Shown here: one piece after another, positions 26,210 through 32,879 of the stretch
How the letters are laid out: every line of letters begins with the position of its first letter
How positions within the stretch are numbered: the stretch's first letter is position 1
Assembly (NCBI GenBank): GCA_029262175.1
Contig: JAJCZV010000127.1
Location: 1 to 32,879 of the forward strand
Source of the DNA: Gemmatimonadota bacterium
GTDB taxonomy: Bacteria > Gemmatimonadota > Gemmatimonadetes > Palauibacterales > Palauibacteraceae
Length of the DNA stretch: 32,879 bases
Reading direction: 5' to 3'
Notes under the pieces: model-generated
The model's database searches: none
What the model was told of the DNA's origin: nothing
The model's input: only the letters and a program-made list of their open reading frames with translations
Translations under genes and position numbers: made by a program

Positions 26210-27415
26210 CTACGCCAAGATCGTCCGCTCAAAGAGTTCGTTGTTCTCCCAGCGGGTCTTCTTCATATCGAGATGGTCCGGCTGCGTGCGGCCTACCGCG
26301 TCGGTAGCGCGCGAGACCAACGTGTGCTCTCCGGCCGGCAACGCAGGAATCTCGTGCGTGAAGAACGTCCAGCTATGAGGATCACTCGGTCGGTCGAGGG
26401 CAGCCGACGTCCAAGCGCCGTCATCGACTTTCACTTCGACTCGGTCGAGCGGGGTTCCATCGTTCCATGCGGCGCCGAAGATCTTGAATCGATCGCCTGT
26501 ACGGGTAACCCGCGCGATGGCCGACTTGGGCCGCTGCCGCGTGACCGACGTCTCTACCCATTCGGTTTTTCCCTCGACCTCATGGCCCATGAGCGTGACG
26601 TAGTCCTTCGCCATGAAGCGGGTCATTAGACGGTCCGCGCTCACGTCGATTTTGTTGAGCCATTTCACCTGAGCGACGCCGTACCAACCCGGGACGATCA
26701 ACCGAACCGGAAAACCGTGAACGACCGTCAGAGGGCTCCCGTTCATTTCGTATGCGAGGATCGGATTCGTCTCTCTGATCTGCTCGATCGACATCGATCG
26801 GGCGAAGTTCTGCTCGTATTCGTTGCCCCGGATCTCTTCCGTTCCCGAGTCCGCGGCCCAAAAGTGGATCTCTTTTCCGTCCTCTGCGAGGCGCGATTCC
26901 TCGAGCAGCGGGATCAGCTCCGTGCCGGCCCAGGTGGCGTTCCCAACCATTCCGTGAAACCGGCCGCGCCCGTTCCCTCCGCACTCGAATACCGTTGTGC
27001 GCTCGACGCGCGGTCGGGCTTTGATTTGGTCGAGCGACAGGCTGAGGGACCTCTGCACCAGCCCGGTGAGTCGAAGTTGATAGGACGCGGCGTCCAATTG
27101 GTCGTAGCCGTAGTGGGCCACCGAGAAGAAGTCCTCCACGGGCGTGATCCACTCGCTCAGCTTGCGCAGATCCTGAGCGCCAAGATTCTGACCCGCGAAC
27201 TCCTCGGTCTCCATTCCGCGAAGACCGGTGAACGCGTCGGGAATATCCGTGAAGGGGACGATCGCCTCCTGCTCGAACCAAGTGGAGGGGAAGCCTTTCA
27301 CCGGCGTCGCCGCTATGCCGAGCGTAACGAGACCCAATTGCCCGACGAGGGCTCGACGGGTCATGCCCTCACGGGGGACGGTCTCGGAACTGGCGGACGG
27401 ATGGTGTGCTTTCAT
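26210..27415 (-). CDS. Tat-exported sulfite oxidase-type molybdopterin oxidoreductase
   Basis: 401 residues from ATG 27415 with GGGGAG six bases ahead. TRRALVGQLGLVTLGIAA (about 19-36) is a twin-arginine signal. The molybdopterin domain includes VFECGGNGRGRF with the Mo-ligand Cys145, FWAADSGTE, LAYEMNGSPL, VHGFPVRLIVPGWYGVAQVKWL and the C-terminal Mo-co dimerisation domain (VEVKVDDGAWTSA, WTFFTHEIPALPAGEHTLVSRATD). This matches SorA/SoxC/plant sulfite oxidase rather than nitrate reductase. No haem domain is fused, so a separate cytochrome acceptor is needed and none is visible. It leads the operon with OCD-like and FabH-like genes. Confidence 0.9.
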   Translation of the reverse strand: MKAHHPSASSETVPREGMTRRALVGQLGLVTLGIAATPVKGFPSTWFEQEAIVPFTDIPDAFTGLRGMETEEFAGQNLGAQDLRKLSEWITPVEDFFSVAHYGYDQLDAASYQLRLTGLVQRSLSLSLDQIKARPRVERTTVFECGGNGRGRFHGMVGNATWAGTELIPLLEESRLAEDGKEIHFWAADSGTEEIRGNEYEQNFARSMSIEQIRETNPILAYEMNGSPLTVVHGFPVRLIVPGWYGVAQVKWLNKIDVSADRLMTRFMAKDYVTLMGHEVEGKTEWVETSVTRQRPKSAIARVTRTGDRFKIFGAAWNDGTPLDRVEVKVDDGAWTSAALDRPSDPHSWTFFTHEIPALPAGEHTLVSRATDAVGRTQPDHLDMKKTRWENNELFERTILA

Positions 27416-27593
27416 CGGAGCTCCCCTTTAAGGCGTGCGCGGCCACGGCAAGATCAGGATGGGGAGTCGCGCTCGCGGCACGCAAGAATGCAGCACGTCG
27501 ACGGTGAGGTCGGACACGGCTTGCTCGGTCCGATGCCCCACAACATCATTGTGACTGCGCGCAGCGGCTTGCTCGGCACCGCGAGGACCGTGA

Positions 27594-28130
27594 ATGGACT
27601 CTACACAGGGCCCCGAAGAGCCCACAAAAGGCTCCGAAGAGACGAAGCCGGACTCCGAAGAGACCGAGCGGCTCTCCAAAGAGCCCGAACCCGTCTCCGT
27701 CCGAGTGACTGGATGGCGGAACTGGGGAGACCACCCATTCGTCGTCGGCCTGACACTGTTCCTCGCGCTACTCACCGGTGTGTTTGGCGTCCTCCAGTTC
27801 TTGGGTCGAGGGCCCGACATTTCGCCGACTTCGGGCGGTTCGGCCGTGCGGGGGTGTGAGCAGATCGTCGGTCGCTGGGATTGGCTGTCGACGGGAGGCG
27901 TGGTGGCGTTTACCGCAGACGGTCTACACCACTGGTACCGCGTTGCCTCCGATGCGCTCCCATCGGTCAATGGCACGTGGACTTGTCAGGACCGCGAGCC
28001 GGTGCACTTCACGCTATCGTGGATCGAGACGGGCCTCGTGGACACGTTGGTGCTCTCCGCGGATGGTCAGCGTCTCGTAGGTGAGACTCTGGCAAACCAA
28101 TTCCAACTTTCGGCGACGCGGTCGCGTTGA
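27594..28130 (+). CDS. Small single-pass membrane protein with acidic heptad repeats and a lipocalin-like C-terminal part
   Basis: 178 residues from ATG 27594. Residues 7-34 are four seven-residue repeats (PEEPTKG, SEETKPD, SEETERL, SKEPEPV). One transmembrane helix follows (about 52-70, FVVGLTLFLALLTGVFGVLQFL). The rest, CEQIVGRWDWLSTGGVVAFTAD followed by NGTWTC and FTLSW, reads like a small beta-barrel domain of the GRW...GTW type seen in short lipocalin-like proteins, with two Cys. I do not recognise a named family. The acidic N-terminus would be cytoplasmic and the barrel periplasmic. Function unknown. Confidence 0.65.
   Translation: MDSTQGPEEPTKGSEETKPDSEETERLSKEPEPVSVRVTGWRNWGDHPFVVGLTLFLALLTGVFGVLQFLGRGPDISPTSGGSAVRGCEQIVGRWDWLSTGGVVAFTADGLHHWYRVASDALPSVNGTWTCQDREPVHFTLSWIETGLVDTLVLSADGQRLVGETLANQFQLSATRSR
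27612..27695 (+). repeat. Four 21-base tandem repeats coding acidic heptads
   Basis: The period is 21 bases, with CTCCGAAGAGAC repeated exactly at 27632-27643 and 27653-27664. The repeats encode PEEPTKG/SEETKPD/SEETERL/SKEPEPV. The outer two are diverged. The length keeps frame, so copy number could change without breaking the gene. Confidence 0.6.
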
Positions 28131-28285
28131 GCCGAGCTGCACGCGTGTATGAAGAGCAGAATCGCATGGATCGGCCGGCCGAGATCGAGTCGGACTTGGC
28201 TGCCCTCGAGGGGTACTTCTCGGCGGAGGAGCGGCCGCCCCTAGGGGGTCTAGGGTTCCCGCAGTGGAAGGAACGCTTCTCCTGA
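28127..28285 (+). CDS. Possible small protein of 52 residues
   Basis: TTG at 28127 overlaps the stop of the preceding gene as TTGA; GTG 28145 and ATG 28166 are later starts in the same frame. The product is hydrophilic and acidic, with DRPAEIESDLAALEGYFSAEE followed by a Pro/Gly turn and a Trp-containing end. Its last 36 bases overlap the 3' end of the convergent HCDH gene. It fills an otherwise empty 119-base gap. Support is only frame, position and residue composition. Confidence 0.3.
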   Translation: MSRAARVYEEQNRMDRPAEIESDLAALEGYFSAEERPPLGGLGFPQWKERFS

Positions 28286-29176
28286 ACCTTCGGTCAACCA
28301 ACCCTCGGCCTGGTAGGCCGGCGACGGGTAGTCATAGAACCCCTTCCCTGATTTTACCCCCCGTTCTCCGCGCGTCACCATTTCATCGAGAAACTGGGGT
28401 GGCTTGTCCGATGCGTCGCCGGACGCCTCGTAGTAGACGGTTTCGATATCTCGGATCACGTCGAGTCCGACGATATCCATGAGCCCGCAGGGCCCTACGT
28501 CGGTGTGCCAATCCAGCATCCATGCACGGTCGATGTCTTCTGGCGTTAGATATCCCCCGGCGATCAGGTAAAGCGACTCTTTCTTGATCGCTCGCCAAAT
28601 CCGGTTGGTGGGGTACCCTTGGATCTCTCGGCGCGCCACGATGGGCACCAAACCGATCTGACGCAGAAACCGTTCGGCCGCTGCGATCGTCTCGGGCGCC
28701 GTCGCGTCATGCCCCATGACTTCGACCTTCAAGTGCTCCGGCGTGCCCCAGTTCATGTTGACGAATCGACCGGGCCGGCCAGTCGAGTCCGCTAGCCACG
28801 ATCCCGGTATCGACGATGTGTTGGAAGTAATGAGAGCTCCGCGTGGGGCAGCGGCACCGATGTCCGCGAGCACGGTGCGCTTGAGTTCGAGATTCTCCGG
28901 GACCGTTTCAATCACCCAGTCGGCTCCGGTGACGCTGGCCTCGAGGTCCGAGCAGGCATGGAGGAGTGACATCGCTACGTCGGGGTCGGCGGCAGGGGTG
29001 ACGGGCACTTCCTCCACCAACTTCCCTACCGCTTCCATCGCCTCTTGGACCGCCGCTTCCGATACGTCGAACAGCTGCGAGCGGACGCCACGCACGACGC
29101 ATCCATATGCGATACGCCGACCCATCGTGCCGGCGCCAATGATGCTGACGACACGTACCATAGATTGCTCTGACAT
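28250..29176 (-). CDS. 3-hydroxyacyl-CoA dehydrogenase-family protein with altered active site
   Basis: 308 residues from ATG 29176 with GGAG five bases ahead. The NAD-binding start is VRVVSIIGAGTMGRRIAYG, then WVIETVPENLELKR and ITSNTSSIPGSWLA. The C-terminal dimer domain follows (GYPTNRIWRAIKKES, YLTPEDIDRAW, RGERGVKSGKGFYDYP). Where most members have HFFNP with the catalytic His, this protein has NWGTP (Asn142), though the later VEV Glu is kept. It may act on a different substrate or use another base. It is divergent from the CaiD-like gene across a 213-base gap. Neighbours suggest beta-oxidation-like or carnitine-like metabolism. Confidence 0.83.
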   Translation of the reverse strand: MSEQSMVRVVSIIGAGTMGRRIAYGCVVRGVRSQLFDVSEAAVQEAMEAVGKLVEEVPVTPAADPDVAMSLLHACSDLEASVTGADWVIETVPENLELKRTVLADIGAAAPRGALITSNTSSIPGSWLADSTGRPGRFVNMNWGTPEHLKVEVMGHDATAPETIAAAERFLRQIGLVPIVARREIQGYPTNRIWRAIKKESLYLIAGGYLTPEDIDRAWMLDWHTDVGPCGLMDIVGLDVIRDIETVYYEASGDASDKPPQFLDEMVTRGERGVKSGKGFYDYPSPAYQAEGWLTEGSGEAFLPLREP

Positions 29177-29278
29177 TCGCTCTCCGTCAAACCGTCTGTG
29201 CGTCGCGCGGATACAATCGTCCGGCGCACTAGCCTCACCCCTGCGCACGTGATATCTGATACGACTCACCTGAAGATG

Positions 29279-29291
29279 AGTTGAACCAACT
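29279..29291. promoter_or_regulatory. Short dyad in the HCDH/CaiD divergent gap
   Basis: AGTTGAACCAACT: 5-base arms around AAC. It lies about midway between the divergent HCDH-like and CaiD-like starts, where a shared repressor could bind. Weak on its own. Confidence 0.25.
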
Positions 29292-29389
29292 GCTCATGCC
29301 ATGCGCCACACCTACAACTACGGCGATCCCGCCCAGGGGCGCGGTCGAGTGAGCGTTCGAGATCTCCATTCCAAAGGATCGTAATCTCT

Positions 29390-30175
29390 ATGTCTGACCA
29401 GCTCAGGCTCGAGCGCCACAACGGTATCCTAGAGATCACGCTTGACCGTCCAAAAGTGAACGCGATCGATCGGCAGATCAGCGTACAACTGGGAGAAGTC
29501 TTCGCGGACTTCGAGCGAGATGATGAGTTGCGCGTCGCCGTGATCACGGGAGCGGGGGATCGCATCTTTTCGGCCGGCTGGGATCTCGCCGCCGCGACCG
29601 AAGGCGAACACGAACGAATGGACTACGGAGTCGGCGGGTTCGCCGGCCTGACCGAGCACTGGGGTTTGACCAAGCCGATCATCGCAGCGGTAAACGGTTC
29701 GGCCGTGGGCGGGGGCGTCGAACTGATGCTCGCCGCGGACTTGATCGTCGCGTCCGAAGCGGCGGAGTTCTGGTTCCCGGAAACCATGATCGGCAACCTG
29801 GCCGATGCGGGCGGCCTGCAGCGGCTACCGCGAAGGCTGCCCTACAACGTGGCGATGGAGATGCTGCTCACGGGTCGCCACATGAGCGCGACGGAAGCAC
29901 GACGGTGGGGTCTGATAAACTGGGTCGTGGAACCCACCGAGGTGCGGTCGAAGGCGCGTGAGGTGGCCGAGCAACTCGCGAAAGCGGCACCGCTTTCCGT
30001 CCGAGCCCTCAAGGAGGTGCTCCAGGGGATCGAGGCCCTTCCTCTCAGAGAGGCCTTCGAAGCGGTACGAGCGGGGCGCTTTCCCATCTATGAGCAGATG
30101 TTGACGTCAGAGGACCACGCCGAGGGACCGCTGGCCTTTATCGAAAAGCGCCCTCCCGTCTTCAAAGGGCGGTAA
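29390..30175 (+). CDS. caiD: Enoyl-CoA hydratase/isomerase, CaiD (carnitinyl-CoA dehydratase)-like
   Basis: 261 residues, the same length as E. coli CaiD, and recalled CaiD sequence agrees in many blocks: NGILEITLDRPKVNAID, RVAVITGAGDRIFSAGWDL, GGFAGLTEHWGLTKPIIAAV, a GGGVEL oxyanion-region Glu, and the ending GPLAFIEKRPPVFKGR (CaiD: EGPLAFAEKRDPVWKGR). The second catalytic Glu is in FPETMIG. CaiD hydrates crotonobetainyl-CoA to L-carnitinyl-CoA. No caiB-like CoA transferase is in view, so the substrate may be a related short hydroxyacyl-CoA. It converges with the next gene, 8 bases apart. Confidence 0.8.
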   Translation: MSDQLRLERHNGILEITLDRPKVNAIDRQISVQLGEVFADFERDDELRVAVITGAGDRIFSAGWDLAAATEGEHERMDYGVGGFAGLTEHWGLTKPIIAAVNGSAVGGGVELMLAADLIVASEAAEFWFPETMIGNLADAGGLQRLPRRLPYNVAMEMLLTGRHMSATEARRWGLINWVVEPTEVRSKAREVAEQLAKAAPLSVRALKEVLQGIEALPLREAFEAVRAGRFPIYEQMLTSEDHAEGPLAFIEKRPPVFKGR

Positions 30176-30183
30176 TCCAGCGC

Positions 30184-31161
30184 TCAGGCGCCGCCAGTTT
30201 CGGGCGTCGGCGCCGGGTCGTCCGCTTTGAGACGCCGTATGCCGCGCACGAGCCGATCTCGCCACTCGCCGACCGCGGCGGCCGAATCGGGTCCGTACAT
30301 GGCCTCGGTACCCGAATGGATCCGTTCGATGACACGGTCGCTGAACTCCGGAGTCGCGTCGAGATCGGCCCACAACGCGCGATACGCGTCACCGTAACGC
30401 CGGTAGTACTCTCCCGCCCCGCCATCCGCGTTGGTGTGCCCGGTTCCAAAGGGGCCCATGAGCGCCCAGCGTAGCCCCAATCCGTCGCGCACGACCGCGT
30501 CGATGGCTGCGGCAGAGGCAACATCAGATCCGATCAACGAGACCGCTTCCCGAATCAGCGCAGCCTGCAGACGATTGAGGAGAAAGCCTGGCACATATCG
30601 ATGCATTTCGACGGGCGTTTGACCCACGCTTTCGAGAAAGGCCAACGCCCTTTCGGTCACATCGGGTCTCGTGGTCCGGCCGGCAAGAACTTCCACGACG
30701 GGCACGACGTGCGGCGGGTTGACCGGGTGGGCCACCACGCAGCGGTCCGCCCCGGACAGCCCTGACGCGATCGTCGTCATGTCGTGCGCGGAAGTCGAGC
30801 TGGCGAGGATCGCGGCATCATCGGCCGCCGCGTCGAGTTCGCGGTAGATGCGCTGCTTTGTCTCGAGCGCTTCAGGGCCGCTCTCTTGCACCCATCCCGC
30901 ACCCACGAGGGCCTCCGACAGGGACGCGCATGGTGCGATTCGTTGCTTTTCGGTCGCGGCTCCACCGACCGCCAGGAATCCAAGTCGCTCGTCCACTGCC
31001 GCGGTGCTCTCGGCCCACTCGATGGCCTTGGATTGCTGCGTCTGATCCGGGTCGAAAACGCGAGTATGGCAACCGGCGCGGGCGAATACCCGAATCCAGC
31101 TGCGACCGATCACACCGGTACCGATCACCGCAACGGTGGGAATCGTGGGCTGCAGTGACAT
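30184..31161 (-). CDS. 3-hydroxyacyl-CoA dehydrogenase-fold enzyme, lambda-crystallin/L-carnitine dehydrogenase-like
   Basis: 325 residues. TVAVIGTGVIGRSWIRVFARAG is the NAD-binding site, WVQESGPEALETKQ and SSTSAHDM follow, and AHPVNPPHVVPVVEV keeps the catalytic His (HPxNPP form). LGLRWALMGPFGTGHTNADGG is the C-terminal signature shared with lambda-crystallin (L-gulonate 3-dehydrogenase) and carnitine dehydrogenases, which oxidise free hydroxy acids rather than CoA esters. With the CaiD-like gene this points to 3-hydroxy acid or carnitine-type catabolism. The ATG at 31161 is divergent from the Tat-exported AspA-fold gene. Confidence 0.82.
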   Translation of the reverse strand: MSLQPTIPTVAVIGTGVIGRSWIRVFARAGCHTRVFDPDQTQQSKAIEWAESTAAVDERLGFLAVGGAATEKQRIAPCASLSEALVGAGWVQESGPEALETKQRIYRELDAAADDAAILASSTSAHDMTTIASGLSGADRCVVAHPVNPPHVVPVVEVLAGRTTRPDVTERALAFLESVGQTPVEMHRYVPGFLLNRLQAALIREAVSLIGSDVASAAAIDAVVRDGLGLRWALMGPFGTGHTNADGGAGEYYRRYGDAYRALWADLDATPEFSDRVIERIHSGTEAMYGPDSAAAVGEWRDRLVRGIRRLKADDPAPTPETGGA

Positions 31162-31216
31162 GGGCTTCTCAGCGGATGACGGGTGGACTTCGGCTCACCG
31201 TGAAGTTGGCGCGCGC

Positions 31217-31245
31217 TTGAGCTGGCGCGTCTGGACTGGGATTAT
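31217..31245 (+). promoter_or_regulatory. Possible sigma-70-type promoter for the AspA-fold gene
   Basis: TTGAGC (31217-31222) and GATTAT (31240-31245) with a 17-base spacer, 50 bases before ATG 31295. The -10 matches consensus at four of six positions. Moderate to weak. Confidence 0.3.
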
Positions 31246-31294
31246 GGTTCCTCGGGCGAGGACTTCCAACCGTAATACACTCGGGAGCGAATCA

Positions 31295-32413
31295 ATGAAG
31301 AGGCCGGCAGTCGCTAATCACAAACTCACCAGGCGCGAGTTTGCCGTGGGTACGACCTCTGCGATGGGCGCCTTGGCAGTCGGTGGCGTGGCCGCGGCCG
31401 CTCAAGCTCCCGACACCGCAGATCAAGAGGTCCGCCTCGCGGCCTTTGATGTCCCTCCCGGCTCGAAGCAATTCAACTATCACAACATCATGGACAACGA
31501 TGCGGTCCGTATCGACATGCCCGTTGGCGTCGTGAATGGCAGGCGAGAGGGACCGACGTTGATCGTTACCGGCGGCCTCTTCGCCACCGAGTACTCCGGT
31601 GTTGAAGCGGCATCGCGCATGTATCGCGATTTTGAACCCGAAGACATATCGGGCCGCCTGATCATCATCCCCGTCGTGACTTTGGACGCGTTTCGATTTC
31701 GGACGCCGATGTTCGGCTTGACCGCCGGCGTCAGCCCTATGGATGGAAAGAGCCTGAATAGCGTTTTCCCCGGCGATCCAAATGGCTCAGCGACGCAGGT
31801 ACTCGCCCACTATCTCTTCCAAGAACTCGTGCTGAGATCGGACTACCATATCGATCTTCGAGGCGGCGACCTGGCCGAATCTCACGTCATTCATTCGATC
31901 CACCCGAACAACGCCTCGGGAGAAGTGAACCGTATCAGCGAAGAGATGTCACGCACCTGCGGTTTCGAATATTTTCAAGCCAGGGACGTACGTCCCAGAA
32001 GTCTCATTTACGAAGCCTCCCAAGCGGGCGTCCCCAGCATCATCACCCAGTGTGGCCTCGGTTATAAAACCCAACCCGAGGAAGAGTTCATCGACTCTCA
32101 CATACTCGCTGTGACCAACAACATGAAACGCTTCGACATGATCGATGGCGCGCCCGTCGTCCATCCCCGCCAGCGGGAATTCACGGTTGGGTTCGATCAG
32201 GTCCGCGCCACCACCGGCGGTGTGTTCCAAGGCCTCGCCGATCAGGGTGATCTTCTCCGTGAGGGGCAACTTATCGGGCGGGTTACCGGACTGGACGGTA
32301 GCGTGCTAGAAGAACTCCGCTCCCCTATAGACGGGGTCGTGCATGAACTGCTCGTGCGTCGCGTAGTGTTTCAGGGAGACCTTCTCTACAACCTGGTGCA
32401 GTTCAAGGCGTAG
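31295..32413 (+). CDS. Tat-exported succinylglutamate desuccinylase/aspartoacylase-fold protein with substituted zinc ligands
   Basis: 372 residues from ATG 31295 with GGGAG eight bases ahead; the longer upstream frame lacks a signal. LTRREFAVGTTSAMGALAVGG (about 11-31) is a Tat signal. The fold matches AspA/AstE (M14-like): GPTLIVTGGLFATEYSGVEAA, SLNSVFPGDPNGS, YHIDLRGGDLAESH, and a C-terminal barrel domain. In active members these blocks read GxHGxEy, LNRxFPG and DLHGGD. Here His-Gly is Phe-Ala (96-97), Arg is Ser (156) and His is Arg (189); only Glu99 of the zinc site remains. The region of the catalytic Glu reads TQCG. It looks like an exported binding protein derived from a deacylase. 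Confidence 0.8.
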   Translation: MKRPAVANHKLTRREFAVGTTSAMGALAVGGVAAAAQAPDTADQEVRLAAFDVPPGSKQFNYHNIMDNDAVRIDMPVGVVNGRREGPTLIVTGGLFATEYSGVEAASRMYRDFEPEDISGRLIIIPVVTLDAFRFRTPMFGLTAGVSPMDGKSLNSVFPGDPNGSATQVLAHYLFQELVLRSDYHIDLRGGDLAESHVIHSIHPNNASGEVNRISEEMSRTCGFEYFQARDVRPRSLIYEASQAGVPSIITQCGLGYKTQPEEEFIDSHILAVTNNMKRFDMIDGAPVVHPRQREFTVGFDQVRATTGGVFQGLADQGDLLREGQLIGRVTGLDGSVLEELRSPIDGVVHELLVRRVVFQGDLLYNLVQFKA

Positions 32414-32438
32414 CGTTTCGGTAAGACCCTACGCCCCG

Positions 32439-32467
32439 CGATCTCCCGATTCTAGAACGGGAGATCG
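32439..32467. terminator. Perfect 10-bp hairpin between convergent genes, overlapping the DUF3127 stop
   Basis: Left arm CGATCTCCCG (32439-32448), right arm CGGGAGATCG (32458-32467), 9-base loop ATTCTAGAA that is itself almost palindromic. The right arm and loop encode the last residues (DDLPF) and stop of the minus-strand gene. There is no T-run on either side. It may end or protect transcripts of both convergent genes. Confidence 0.5.
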
Positions 32468-32844
32468 TCGTCGCTCACCATCTCTTCGTCGGCCAATGGA
32501 GGCGACTCACCGCCCGGCGCTCCGGGCCCCTGGGCCGATCCCGACGCTCCTGCAGCCGCGGGCCCTTCAACGGCCGCGTCTCGCTCGACCTTCCAAGCCT
32601 TCACGTCGGTGTACCAGCGACCGTTGTATTCCCGGCTGCGCAGATCAATGTGCGCCGTCAGTTTTTGTCCCGGCTCGATGTTGAACTTCTCGATGTTGTC
32701 GCCCCACTGCGTGATGCAGATCGGGTTGGCGTACTCGCCCTCCGTTTCGAGGATGAAGTCCTGCTTTCGCCAGGCTCCGTTCTTCCCGGTACCCGATTGC
32801 TCCTCGAGTATCTCTATGACGCTGCCAGTGATTTTCAACGACAA
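32452..32844 (-). CDS. DUF3127 OB-fold protein with SSB-type C-terminal tip
   Basis: 130 residues from TTG 32844, with GGGAG eight bases ahead. Residues 1-90 match DUF3127 (MSLKITGSVIEILEEQSGTGKNGAWRK in pieces, then FILETEGEYANPICITQWGD and WYTDVKAWKVE), an OB-fold-like domain common in Bacteroidota and relatives. A low-complexity Ala/Gly/Pro linker (about 93-120) leads to the acidic end SDDDLPF. This is the layout of single-stranded DNA-binding protein: OB fold, flexible linker, and a DDDIPF-like tip that recruits repair proteins. Binding to ssDNA is inferred. Only 35 bases remain to the window edge. Confidence 0.85.
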   Translation of the reverse strand: MSLKITGSVIEILEEQSGTGKNGAWRKQDFILETEGEYANPICITQWGDNIEKFNIEPGQKLTAHIDLRSREYNGRWYTDVKAWKVERDAAVEGPAAAGASGSAQGPGAPGGESPPLADEEMVSDDDLPF

Positions 32845-32879
32845 ATTCGGCTCCCTGCTGTGGGTCAGTTTCTCACGCG

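Noticed and set aside
26717..27859. Plus-strand open frame of 380 codons
   Set aside because: Antisense to the sulfite-oxidase-type gene, and runs over the small membrane protein in another frame.
28238..28247. CCCCTAGGGG palindrome near the HCDH stop
   Set aside because: Short, no loop and no T-run; likely chance in a GC-rich gap, so not called a terminator.

Overview
The window is a dense, GC-rich bacterial chromosome segment: about 29 genes, no gap over about 220 bases, no tRNA, rRNA, CRISPR array or insertion sequence seen. Gene content suggests an uncultivated aerobic Gram-negative bacterium, perhaps Gemmatimonadota or a relative. Pointers are many Tat- or lipoprotein-exported hydrolases, an OmpA-domain protein, PD40 propeller lipoproteins and a DUF3127 protein with an SSB-like tail. 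This assignment is an inference from gene content only.

Region 1 (1-13543) is a surface-glycan locus. A GT-C membrane glycosyltransferase cut by the left edge converges on two overlapping GT2 polyprenyl-phosphate-sugar synthase-like genes, one of which has lost its catalytic motifs. A nucleotide-sugar epimerase follows. A tight seven-gene minus-strand operon (13543 down to 5250) then encodes a TIM-barrel hydrolase, methyltransferase, GT4 glycosyltransferase, GlpD-like FAD dehydrogenase, flippase-like membrane protein, sugar epimerase and AsnB-type amidotransferase. Together these look able to make, modify (amide, methyl, perhaps glycerol-phosphate groups) and move a lipid-linked glycan.

Region 2 (13757-20243, plus strand) holds an exported serine hydrolase, the AMPylating pseudokinase SelO, translationally coupled MtgA, a PD40 lipoprotein that seems to start at an AUC codon, and a MerR/TipAS regulator with a textbook 19-bp-spacer promoter.

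Region 3 (20288-27415, minus strand) holds two operons. One encodes an OmpA-domain envelope protein, a Tat-exported S51 peptidase and an M14 carboxypeptidase lipoprotein. The other encodes a Tat-exported sulfite-oxidase-type molybdoenzyme, an ornithine cyclodeaminase/mu-crystallin-like enzyme and a FabH-type ketosynthase.

Region 4 (27594-32844) holds a small membrane protein with heptad repeats and a CoA/carnitine-like catabolic group: a 3-hydroxyacyl-CoA dehydrogenase homologue with an altered active site, a CaiD-like dehydratase and a lambda-crystallin/carnitine-dehydrogenase-like enzyme. Next come a Tat-exported aspartoacylase-fold protein with substituted zinc ligands, and a DUF3127 OB-fold protein ending in an SSB-type acidic tip.

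The recurring oddity is enzyme folds without their catalytic residues: clear for one GT2 and for the AspA/AstE homologue, possible for the HCDH. Two genes also have good Shine-Dalgarno sequences placed over near-cognate start codons.
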